This document shows, piece after piece, positions 54,626 to 64,000 of a DNA stretch of 64,000 bases (within the stretch, counting starts at the first letter, position 1; the number at the start of each line of letters is the position of its first letter). Source of the stretch: Mesostigma viride (Eukaryota; Streptophyta; Mesostigmatophyceae; Mesostigmatales; Mesostigmataceae); NCBI GenBank assembly GCA_009746045.1, contig RPFO01000213.1, positions 1,732,578-1,796,577 of the forward strand. The letters are read 5' to 3'. Position numbers and translations under genes: made by a program. The notes under the pieces are model-generated. The model saw only the letters and a list, made by a program, of their open reading frames with translations. It searched no databases and was not told the DNA's origin.

Positions 54626-57600
54626 GGAAACCCGGGCATTGGAAGAACCGGACAGGGCGTTGGAGGCCCCGGATGGCATGGGTGGTGGCAAGAAGGATGC
54701 TGGAATTATGGCAAAGGGCAAGGGGGATGGGGACTCGGGGAGCGTTGCAGGGATGGAGAAGGGCGCGAATGAGGAGGAAGAGAAAAACGAGGGTCAAGAG
54801 GAACAGGGCGAGGGAGAGGAAGAAGAGCGGCAGAGAGAACCCAGGGATTCGCATTTCTCACCAACGGGCGAGGCGGCAGCGACGGTGAAGATGGCGGAGG
54901 TGGAGACGGCGGCAAGTGGGGGGAGAGTCACGAATGTCACGGCCAGTTCAAGGGTAGGCAGACGCGTTGAGGCACGGTGGTGTGGAGGTCGAGTGGGCGG
55001 TTGCTATGGCGTGGGTCAAGGATGCGTGGGAGCCTATTCGCAATAAACACGCCATGTTTCAAGTGTTGAAGCCCTTCTCCTCCTCCTCCTCCTCCTCCTC
55101 CTCCTCCTCCTCCTCCTCCTCCTCCTCCTCCTCCTCCTCCTCCTCCTCCTCCTCCTCCTCCTCCTCCTCCTCCTCCTCCTCCTCCTCCTCCTCCTCCTCC
55201 TCCTCCTCCTCCTCCTTGTTGTTTGTCCCACGTATACCTCAATGCCTGGCTAGCGGCCCAGCTGCCTTGCTGCACATGCCGAGTGACGCCTGACACGTTG
55301 CCATTCACCTCGGTGGTGGGTTGCTTTTTGCGGTGGTGGGTTGGGCTTTGCAATGGTGGATTGGTTGTGCGTTGGGGATGCGTTGTGGGGCGTTGTGGGA
55401 ACAGCCGTTATCTGGAGGTTGTACGCCCGGCGTAGCAGGCAGGGTCGCCCACGGGCTTGCCTATGCCAAATCAACGCAGGGATCGGTGCTTAAAGGGGGG
55501 CCCACGGGGACACCTTGCGAGCGCAAACGCGACGACCATGATCATAAACCCATGAGTAGTGGGGAGGGGTGTCTTATTTCTCCCATGAAAGATCCGCACA
55601 CGTCTCACAGAGCCGGGAGTGACGGCATGTCCCATTCCTCGCACGGGGCTGCGGGTAGCGGAGAGGCAGGCAAGAGGCGCAGGTCATGGGACGGGGTGAT
55701 TGAGGAGGGCAAGGCAGTGAGCAGGGGAAGTGACAGGGAGGACCAGGAGGACCTGGAAGCGCTGTCGAAGAGCTCCAACGTCGTCAACCAGGACCGCAAC
55801 CACCCCTGCAACCGCTCGTACGTCCGCCTCAAGTCGCAGCACTGCCTGTCCCGCAGGGACTTGAGCCAGTACTTCTCGACCGAGGGGTCGGGCAACGACG
55901 CCTGGTGGCGCGCGCTGGAGGCGTCGGGCAGTGGGATGAGAGTATACAACGTGCAGCCGATCACAGAGAACGTCCCGTTATCGGCCGTGCTGCGCAAACT
56001 GGGCGGGGTCGGCCAAGTGGATAAGGATGACCGAGAGTCCAAGGATGCGAACCCGGTCTCCCCACAGGGCGGGGCGACAGGAGTGGGGTCTCAAGGGCGG
56101 GTCGCGGCCGCGATCGCGCGCTTGCGCCATGGGCTACGCCACTTCGGCCGGGTGTCGGATGAAAGTAGAAAGGCCGCGGTGATCGTCGATGTCGAGGGGG
56201 GGGTTATTAGGGATGGCGGCAATGAGGGGCGCGCCACGGATGAAGTCTTGCTGGCAGCTGCAGAGATGGAGCTGGCGGCGAGCGGGCATGGGGGAGTGAG
56301 GTGGAAGCTGGCCAATGGCGATGGTGGGCCAGGTGGCGCCCCCCCGTTCTTGCCCACTACCAAAACTATGCAGACCATTCGCGGGCAGGGCCCCACGCCC
56401 AGCCCTCAAAGCCAGCGCGCAAGACTAGGATGGGATTCGCCGTCGTCGCATGGCAGCGAGGGCAGTTCACGAGGGCGATGGCTTGGCAGCGAGGGCAGTT
56501 CACGAGGGCGATTGCTTGGCAGCGAGGGCAGTTCACGAGGGCGATGGGACCGGCACAATGTGCCGGATGGCAGCGTGGCTAGCCGGTGGCCAAGGGGGTT
56601 GGCCATACAGATGGACCAAGGGCCCACACAAAAGGAGATGGGGGCGGGGACCTTCCCACTAGGCACTGACACATCATCGGCGCGGGGCCATGCGCCGCGT
56701 GTTGGTGCCCATGCGAATGCGCCGGCGCCCAGCGGTGGCCACATCTTGGTGGACATTGAGGTGGGGGGAACCCAGGAGGGTTGCGGGGGGGAGGCCGGCA
56801 AGCTGGGGGCAGACTCAGGGGAGAGAAATAACATGGTCAGGTGGCGTCATAACGGCAGCAAGCATGGCATGGGCGCGCAAGGTGGCCACTATAGTGATGC
56901 GTACAGTGACCGCGGGGTCAGCGAGCCTCTAACCCCCTTGGTGAGCATGATCAGCTCTGCTGGCATGGTCGCCCTTGGCGAGTGCGGCCGGCCGGGGGGC
57001 GAGGGGCTGATGAGCGAGCGCGAGGGCATGCCGGGCGCGTCCATGGAGGCCATGCTGTACGTGGTCACTATAAGGTGGTATTAGGTGGTACTATGAGAGG
57101 CCATGCTGTATGTTCACACGATAGGAAAGTACTGTACTAAAGGATGACGAGTGATGCTAGGGTGCACTCCCTCATCGTCCCTCATCGTTGTGTATCAGGG
57201 GCCGGCGGTACTTTAACTGGGATTCTGTGATGAAGGCCAGGAAAGAAGTCTAATCAAATATGATGCAGCTATTGATCATCACTCCCACGACGGTGTTGGA
57301 TGGGGCGACATGATATCATACCGGACCTGACCAAAATAGTATGTACTATAGTATATCATGTCGAATACCAAAGTATCATGTACAGTATATTTAATAGTAT
57401 GTAGATTGAAGTACATCGTCATCCGCCATCGCTCTTATTTGCTGCTCTACCCAAGCCCTGTAGTATGCGGATGGCCAGAGGTTTGTGATGCGCCTCATAG
57501 CATGCTTGACGTGCCTGTGTGAGATACGCCCATGTTTGGGATGCATGCGACATTGTGTTGACGGCAATGAGTCAGCCACCATGTCTGGAAGACAATGTTT

Positions 57601-60600
57601 TTACGACTATGTGTAAAATACTATCCGTTAACGACAACGTGACAAGAACTCCTCTCGCTGCCATGTTTTTTGTCACGGCATGCAAGCCAGCCGAGCCTAG
57701 AGTGCACAAGCCCCGTCCTGTTGTGACCCGACCCGTTGGAGCACCGAGGGCAGGGCAGCAGTGCGTGCATGCTGGATTATGGGGGTGTAAAGCCCGTTGA
57801 AGCGGCACCGCACGCCTGCCTGAAGCGTCATCAGCTCCCAGCTGGGTTCCATGATGATGGTCGTGTGCACAGCCCTGGCGTGTGCCCAACCACCACTGAC
57901 TCCATAGCCTGATATATGGCTTCACTGTCCGACCGTATGGACTTTGCGGGCTGCATACGAACGCGAAATGTGTCCTAGTACATCAACAATCATGGCAGGC
58001 ATGCTCCGCAGCCAGAGGGTAGAGGCGTGGCAGGCATTCGGCGTGGCTGCCACCACAGTCTGATGTCTGACATAAGGTACAGCGCATAGGTCTTCGGGTT
58101 AACGTACTGTCCCTCATAAGTACCCTCCATGGCCGCAAGAAGTGCCCATAGTTTGGTCAGGCTGCTCAATACGCAGTTTCTTTCCCTAACTATCTCCCGC
58201 CATAGCCCTAAATGCGTGCATCTGTTGGTTCCTCCGACCATGCTGCCTTGCCTGCCTGCCCTAACTCGCCTACTTTGTACCCTGCCATCACGGCATTTCC
58301 TCACCCCATTCCCTCCCCTGCCCAATTGCCTTGCGCGAGGTCCCCTTGGTATGGGGGCCGGTTCCTTCCCATCCCTTATCCCTCACCCGGCGCCAGAGTG
58401 AGATTTTTCACGGCACGGCACCTAGTCCCCTCAGTCACCCCATGACCTTGCTTCCCACGGCGGTTGCTGCACCCTACCTGCGCAAGGTTCATCGCTGCCA
58501 CACCTTAACTACATAGTAGTATCCCATGTCGTTAAGATGTGCCCCTACCTGTGCAAGGTCCATCACTGCCTCACCTTAACTACATCGTAGTATCCCATGT
58601 CGTTAAGACGTGCCCCTACCTGTGCAAGGTTCATCACTGCCGCACCTTAACTACATAGTAGTATCCCATGTCGTTAAGATGTGCCCCTACCTGTGCAAGG
58701 TCCATCACTGCCTCACCTTAACTACATCGTAGTATCCCATGTCGTTAAGATGTGCCCCTACCTGTGCAAGGTTCATCACTGCCACACCTTAACTACATCG
58801 TAGTATCCCATGTAGTTAAGACGTGCACGGTACGGTCATTGTATGCATATTGCACTGCTAATGAGACAGCTATTCCTGGATGCATGGCCTTCTAACGTCG
58901 CTGTGTCTTCACTATGCGCCCGCTCATGCGTATGGTCACTATGCGAACACTCTACGTGCGAGCCGTGTGCCAGCCTCCGTGACGTGCGCCAGTCGCTGGC
59001 GCGCGCTGCAGTCGCCTCGTCGCAGCTGCGGCACGAGTGCATGTACGCGAGTGCGCTGCTCGTCGACCAAGGAGACGCCGCGGGCGCGGGCGTGCTCATC
59101 AACGCCTCGGAGCGCCAGGTGGCGCGTGAGATGGACGAGGAGCGGTGGACGCACCACATGCACCTGCTCAAGAACAGCCTCGTCAGCTCGCTGCTGCTGC
59201 ACGTCACCGCCAAGCGGCCCAGCATGGTGGTGGCCGACATTGTGGGCATGACCATGGTGAGCGCGGGGCATGGAGAAATATAACGCGGGGTATGGGGTAA
59301 TATTACGCGGGGCATGGAGTACTATAATCCGGGGCATGGAGGAATCTATTGGAGTATGGGCCACGATATCTGCCTGCCTGTGAAGTGGCCATACCTGCCT
59401 GTTGTGTAGTAAACGAGTCGTCAATCGTTTTCTGACGTAACGAATCGTGGGCATGAGAGTGGTAAGCACAGGGCGTGACATGTAGTCACAGGGCGTGACA
59501 TGTAGGCACAGGGCATGACAGGGCGATGATTCTTTGTCAGAGGGGCCACGTCTGCAGTGGGTGCAGGGAAGCATGAGTGACCAAGGGTGTATGGGCACTG
59601 TTTGGTGGTTCATGGTACCTATGAGTGTGCCTCTTCTGGCGATCCATGTGGCGTGCTGTCATGCATGTTTATACGTTTGGTTGCTTTTTTACCCATGTTG
59701 GCGGCATATATTTGTGATGGTGCACTATAACTATTTGTTGCACGTGATGCCCTTAGATGTGTTTGGTGCTGGCGGCGCCACTTGTCTGATCTGGGTGCGT
59801 GGTTTCTGCTGCCAGCCGTCGTTGCAAGCCGCGGAGTGGTTGGCTTTTCTGCAGCCGCGACAAGCACACAACACGCATGCAAGCGTGCACACGTGAGAGC
59901 ACACACATGAGCAATCACGGGACTGCGCTGGGCAACCCCAACTGCTTCCAGTAACATGAGGCATGCATCAGAGTCCGACGCATCGGTTGTATGACGCGCA
60001 CCAAGTCCTCATGCATCTGACAGCCAATGTGTCGATAGGCCTCAGGCTCGCAGCGTCATTCTCCATACGCCACACCAGGCCCGCACCTGTGTACTTGATC
60101 GATGTACTGTGTTGGACTGGCAGCCTCATTAACCAAACTGTTATTGAGATCTAGTTTGAGGTCTCACCACCGATTTCTCGGGACCGTCGCGCCGCCAATG
60201 GCGGCGCATCAGAAGTCCGACGCGTGCCAAAAACCCTTACTAGAATTACTGAACAACCCCCCCCAATGCCCCCCCCCCATGCCTGCATTTTCGCATATGT
60301 CACGGTGGCACTGCACCCACCGATCCATTCCAGAAGACCTTTAACCACCCATGGGTGCATGCCTCCATTCGACATCCACCCACCAATCTATCTCGTTACC
60401 CTATTGTGGCCTATCACCAACCTGTTGTGAGAATCTACCGTACTAACCTATCCTGTTGACCTATCTCATCGGCCGATCATGTGCACCTATTGTTCTAACG
60501 TATGGCAACAACTTGCCATGCTCACTGCCCCCTCACAGGCCGCCCTGTCCATGTGCGTAGCCCTCCTGTTCTACTACTACTCCCAGAAAGTGTCCAAGCA

Positions 60601-63600
60601 CGAGTTTGCGGTTCCCGTCATCATCATCATCGTCGTCGGTTACATCATAAAGGTACAGGCGTGCACAATCGGGGCACGGCAGTTACAGGCGGGCACAATC
60701 GGCGCGGTGGGTGTTTGTCATCCTCATCTCATCCTACATTATCAACTGGAATTTTGTATGAGGGGGATGCCCTCGCCCCTCCCCCCCTTGGTAATATGCA
60801 GTGTGCGGCGTGTTGCCCTCAAGGTGGTGGGGAAAGTTGTCCTCATCCCATGTTGTATGGCCATGCGGCACGCTGACGGGGGGGATCGGTGGGGCCAGGT
60901 CAGCCCTGACTATCTGACCTTAACTCCAAAGCGTGCAGGGAGCGTCGTGGGTGTGGATGCCATGAATATGGATGTCATGACTTTGGGACTTCGAAGAGGA
61001 GGGGGCCACAGCGGGCAGCACATGCAGCAGGGTGTCGGCCAGGCGGGGTTCGTCCTATGCACACGAAATAGCAATGGACTGGATTCATATCTCCCCTCAC
61101 TGGATATTCCAGCGCCGCATACGATTTGACGATGCAGGGTATGCTTGGGGACAGTAAACATCGAAGCGATAAAGCCGCGCGCGTAGTCTGCACGACTGGG
61201 TTGCTGAAACGCAACACAAACAAGGAACCCCCCCATCCTACCCCCCCCCCCCCCCGCACACACACACATGGCCCCCATCTCCTGATCAACATTCTCACAA
61301 TCCAACCCCCTCGATTGGCATGGCATCAGGACCGCATCAAGGAGTGGGGCAAGCGGTACCTGGTGACCTGGGCCTCATGGGTGGGCATCCGCTTCCCTGC
61401 ACGCACCAGCCGCATCACCAACCGCAACGGGAAGCTGCTGGGTAAGACGGGGCCCACGGTGGCTGGTGTGTGATAGCGGTTGACGGTTCCTTTGTGGGCA
61501 CTCACGTGACGTGCTCGTGCTTTGATCCATGAATCATGTAGAGTGTGGCGGCATGTGCCAGTAGGTAGTTGGTAGCTGTTTACTGACTTGTGGGTACGAG
61601 GGGAAGCTGCTGGGTATTTTTCTTGTGGCGCGAGTGAAGAAATTGCACATGATAGGTTAAGGACCTCGTGTAGCTGCAGCACCAGCACCAGCACCAGCAC
61701 CAGCACCAGCACCAGCACCAGCACCAGCACCAGCACCAGCACCAGCACCAGCACCAGCACCAGCACCAGCACCAGCACCAGCACCAGCACCAGCAGCCGC
61801 CACACTGGGCCAACTCGTTTTGCGATGCCCCTTTTGCCCGTGATGTCCGTGCGTTGGCTGGCGTTGCCCTTGTTCTGCCTCGAGTGAGCTTGCAGCTGAT
61901 ACTGACCGCGCTCATGCTCATGCTGACGCTTGTGTTTATGCTGCGCGGCTGTGTCCGCCCCCGGCCATGACACAATATTCTTCTGGCTCAAAATATCACT
62001 CACAAAACCATATTCTTTTGGCTCAAAATATCACTCACAAAACCATATTCTTTTGGCTCAAAATATCACTCACAAAACCATATTCTTTTGGCTCAAAATA
62101 TCACTCACAAAACCATATTCTTTTGGCTCAAAATATCACTCACAAAACCATATTCTTTTGGCTCAAAATATCACTCACAAAACCATATTCTTTTGGCTCA
62201 AAATATCACTCACAACGGATCATTCATCCAGGCATGACCGCGGAAGATCTGTGCGTGGTGAAGCGGAGCGACATTCCCTCGGCTGTGCGCAAGGCACGAG
62301 ATACGGTCGCGATTGAGGACCCATCGCACATGGCGGGCATAGTACCCAGTGCCAGCGTTGATGGTGGCGATGGCAGCTCCAGCCACCGCCGCGCACGCCT
62401 GCCGCCGCCCGTGCCCGTGGTGGGCCAGGAGGGGCGCCCCGAGACCATTTTGTTGTATACCAAGGAAGTGCACCTGGAACGCGAGGTGCTTCTGCGTGAG
62501 GGGGGGGATGTCTCGCCGCTGATTGCAGGGTTGTCTGACGTCATCCGGTTCAACCTCACGCGCATCAGGTAAGGGGATGAGCCAGCGCCGGGAGCCTAGC
62601 ACTAATGGTTAAAGAAAGCACTGAGGCACTGAGGCACTGAGGCACTGAGGCACTGAGGCGGGGGAGGAGGCAGTGCAGGAGGCTGGACATTGGGCAGCAG
62701 GAAGGGACAAGTGGGATGGGATGATGTAGGTGAGTAGAAGGGCCAGTACAAGCCAGTAGTTGGGGCCAGTAGATAGGGGATTTGACTGGGCAAGAGGCAG
62801 AGCAACAGGTAGGCCACGGTGGGTGTTCTGTCCTTGTGCGCTGAATTCTTTGCGCAAAGTAGCATATTGAGCACTCCCAATCATTGCGCTGGGCATGCAG
62901 TTGGTCAGATCATCCGAATGATATGGGGAAAGTTCACAACAGGTTGTGTGTACCAATAGTGTACTACTATGTGTACAGTGTACTGTATGTGCATGTGTGC
63001 CATCATCGACTACGAGGGGGGATACCCTGGTCACTAAGGGGTCCTTTCAGGGGGGCTCCTGAGTCCTGGCAAGGGTGGGGGCCTACTCCTAGCAGAGCTC
63101 GTGGGGACCCGCGAGGGATCATGGAAGCTTTATATTGTAATAGCATCCCAACAAGATTGCTCCTATGCATGACCCATACTTTTTAAACGGTACAAACAGA
63201 GGCATGCGGCGCTGCGTTAGAGGCGTGGGAAGACAGGGACCTGTTGCCAGGGTGCGGGCATGAGGTGCTCTTTGCTTAGTGGCGCTACGCTCCTTGGATT
63301 TCAGACATTGTGCGCGTTTCAGCAGTTGACATGAGATGTCGGCATGCTTGGTTTTCCTCAACATCTGGAGGCTGCGTCTGCTCAGCCACGGGACTATAGG
63401 ATCCCTTTTTGTTCTGCGGCGGTGCGTGCGGCATGCGCAGGCAGCGCATGGAGTCCTCCCTGGAGACCCACCGGCTGTTCCGGCCCTCGGACCTCTCCCT
63501 CCAGAAGGTCCGGTACCCGCGCGTCTACCACATGAACACGATCGTACGCATCGTCATGGAGCGCGCGCCTGCGCCGGCCGACAACGACAAGAGCGCGCAC

Positions 63601-63900
63601 GACCCCAAGGCAGCGGAGGGGAGTGCAGAGTACGGTGAGCTGCATTGCGGGGATAAAGTGCATCCTGGGAAGGGCTTGTGCCAAAGTTGGTCGTGGCGGC
63701 GGCCGTTGGAGTCGCTGCGCGTGGCGGTATGTGGGTGGGGCTGGTCGCGTCTGGCGGCGGCGGTACTCCCCTTTGGGATGGTGCGCCCTTGGGACCGCGA
63801 TATGGATGAGACGGTGTGGCTCCATCGCGTGCGGGCGATCTTGGACCAGCGCGGCAGCAAGCGCGTCGAGCGGGTGGACACCCCCGAGGACATGTGGTAG
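50652..63900 (+). CDS. Large multi-exon membrane protein, family not recognised
   Basis: Exons by GT-AG sites and phase: 50652-51587; 54402-54953; a long one within about 55437-57062 (limits uncertain); 58974-59256; 60539-60652; 61330-61441; 62232-62568; 63441-63634; a last one ending at TAG 63898-63900 (start uncertain). Exon 1 (312 residues) has LEFKVSYFKNKTQKKQRYR and EFYLFIP near residues 35-65. Exon 2 has three 16-residue repeats (EEPDKVLEAQPVVGIV type), a 10-Ala tract and an acidic tail. Exon 3 holds RSYVRLKSQHCLSRRDLSQY and a long Gly-rich linker with three 11-residue repeats. Exon 4 is helical (MHLLKNSLVSSLLLHVTAKR). Exon 5 encodes hydrophobic segments (ALSMCVALLFYYY, AVPVIIIIVVGYII), leading into DRIKEWGKRYL of exon 6. 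Exon 7 has TKEVHLERE and DVIRFNLTRI; exon 8 RVYHMNTIVRIVME; the end HRVRAILDQRGSKRVE. The order FYLFIP, transmembrane pair, DRIKE, RFNL, YH-N-V-R recalls large uncharacterised bacterial membrane proteins; this is from memory and is inference. Confidence 0.65.
53252..53563 (-). CDS. Unrecognised 103-residue ORF, antisense in intron 1
   Basis: From ATG at 53563 (MAPKKFAVPAWVPVKKWRTP) to the stop at 53252, with HSGVCAFCNVDDFIDDHR in the middle. It lies within the first intron of the gene at 50652-63900 on the opposite strand and next to a decayed hairpin A end (53590-53625), so it may belong to a mobile element. No family was recognised. Confidence 0.25.
   Translation of the reverse strand: MAPKKFAVPAWVPVKKWRTPTGAGHGDGFKAKLDKYNMRNAEKLRESSVHELMMLFHSGVCAFCNVDDFIDDHRQGVQYEIFVARNKLECTLAAVIVKFFGFN
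55075..55216. repeat. TCC microsatellite, about 47 units
   Basis: A perfect TCC array of 141 bp in the intron between exons 2 and 3 of the large gene. All six frames across it are open as homopolymers (Ser, Pro, Leu or Gly, Arg, Glu) and are not genes. Confidence 0.9.
56451..56549 (+). repeat. Three 33-bp tandem units inside exon 3
   Basis: The unit encodes GSEGSSRGRWL and occurs three times with one or two differences. The length is a multiple of three, so the frame is kept within the disordered linker of the large protein. Confidence 0.75.
58477..58831. repeat. Five 71-bp tandem units in intron 3
   Basis: Units begin at 58477, 58548, 58619, 58690 and 58761, each containing CTTAACTACAT, GTAGTATCCCATGT and GTTAAGA-GTGCCCCTAC. 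Units 2 and 4 are the most alike, suggesting growth by duplication of pairs. It lies upstream of exon 4. Confidence 0.85.
59263..59345. repeat. Short imperfect tandem repeat after exon 4
   Basis: Four units of about 24 bp built on CGCGGGGCATGGAG followed by an A/T-rich part, starting directly after the splice donor of exon 4. Confidence 0.5.
61676..61796. repeat. CAGCAC microsatellite in intron 6
   Basis: About 20 units of the hexamer CAGCAC between exon 6 (ends 61441) and exon 7 (starts 62232). The Val/Leu and Ser/Thr frames across it are repeat products. Confidence 0.9.
61973..62217. repeat. Seven 35-bp tandem units before exon 7
   Basis: Units start at 61973, 62008, 62043, 62078, 62113, 62148 and 62183. 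Each contains CATATTCTTTTGGCTCAAAA and TATCACTCAC. The inner units are identical, so expansion is recent. The array ends 14 bp before the splice acceptor of exon 7. Confidence 0.9.
62617..62660. repeat. Tandem 10-bp repeat in intron 7
   Basis: Four to five units of GGCACTGA(GG)-type sequence starting about 50 bp after exon 7. No coding meaning is proposed. Confidence 0.7.
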
Positions 63901-64000
63901 CCATTGGACGCGCAACAACGGTCGCAGTCGTAGCATCTGCCAGCCAAAGCACTGCAGACAGAGTCGTAGCATGCCAGCAAGGCCCCCTGGTGGCTGACGT

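Noticed and set aside
55034-55353. Long Gly, Ser and Arg homopolymer frames
   Set aside because: They are translations of the 141-bp TCC microsatellite in an intron.
58477-58831. Regular 71-bp repeats as a CRISPR-like array
   Set aside because: The units are joined directly without unique spacers, and the DNA is eukaryotic.
61326-62003. Minus-strand frame with a long Val-Leu repeat
   Set aside because: The repeat is the CAGCAC microsatellite; the rest overlaps exon 6 of the plus-strand gene.
61973-62217. 35-bp repeats as a CRISPR array or protein repeat domain
   Set aside because: No spacers, and the frame rotates between units; the array lies in an intron.

Overview
This is nuclear DNA of a eukaryote, most likely an alga or another plastid-bearing protist. 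Genes are split by GT-AG introns, coding exons are GC-rich with long repeat-filled introns, and the NUDIX gene has an organelle-type N-terminus and a sequence close to the plant/bacterial RppH group. The species cannot be named from the sequence. No rRNA, tRNA or CRISPR array was seen.

Host genes: (1) 44-595, last exon of a SPRY-domain protein. (2) 16550-23298, a complete six-exon NUDIX hydrolase assembled here from splice sites; its introns hold a hAT-like transposon, a MITE and a fragment of repeat X. (3) 50652-63900, a large gene of at least nine exons for an unrecognised membrane protein, with long low-complexity linkers and intronic satellites.

Most of 1-15 kb and 23.6-47.5 kb is nested mobile DNA. 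The main players are non-LTR retroelements. Some copies carry only an L1-type ORF1 (one full-length and intact at 11077-13044, with an 8-bp target duplication). Others carry only ORF2 (reverse transcriptase). ORF1-only and ORF2 copies share family-specific 3' hairpins (A, B, C below) followed by pure A/T tails such as (TTAA)n. Family A: CTCCC-CAAC-GGGAG inside an outer stem. Family B: ACATGR-type outer stem with CTCC-CAAC-GGAG. Family C: CACGTGA/TCACGTG stem. A 44-nt insertion consisting only of hairpin A plus tail, with a 12-bp target duplication, shows that copying starts at this end. This pairing of separate ORF1 and ORF2 elements by matching hairpins is the best candidate here for an undescribed system.

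24.5-37.5 kb is a four-layer nest: repeat X, split by a family A LINE 3' fragment, split by a Ty3/gypsy chromovirus fossil (25045-37014, near-identical LTRs, 5-bp target duplication), which itself received an ORF1-only 3' fragment and a TTAA-flanked DNA transposon. 37.9-46.0 kb is an older LINE taken apart by three insertions. 47.5-50.6 kb and 14.7-16.5 kb are intergenic with no gene recognised.
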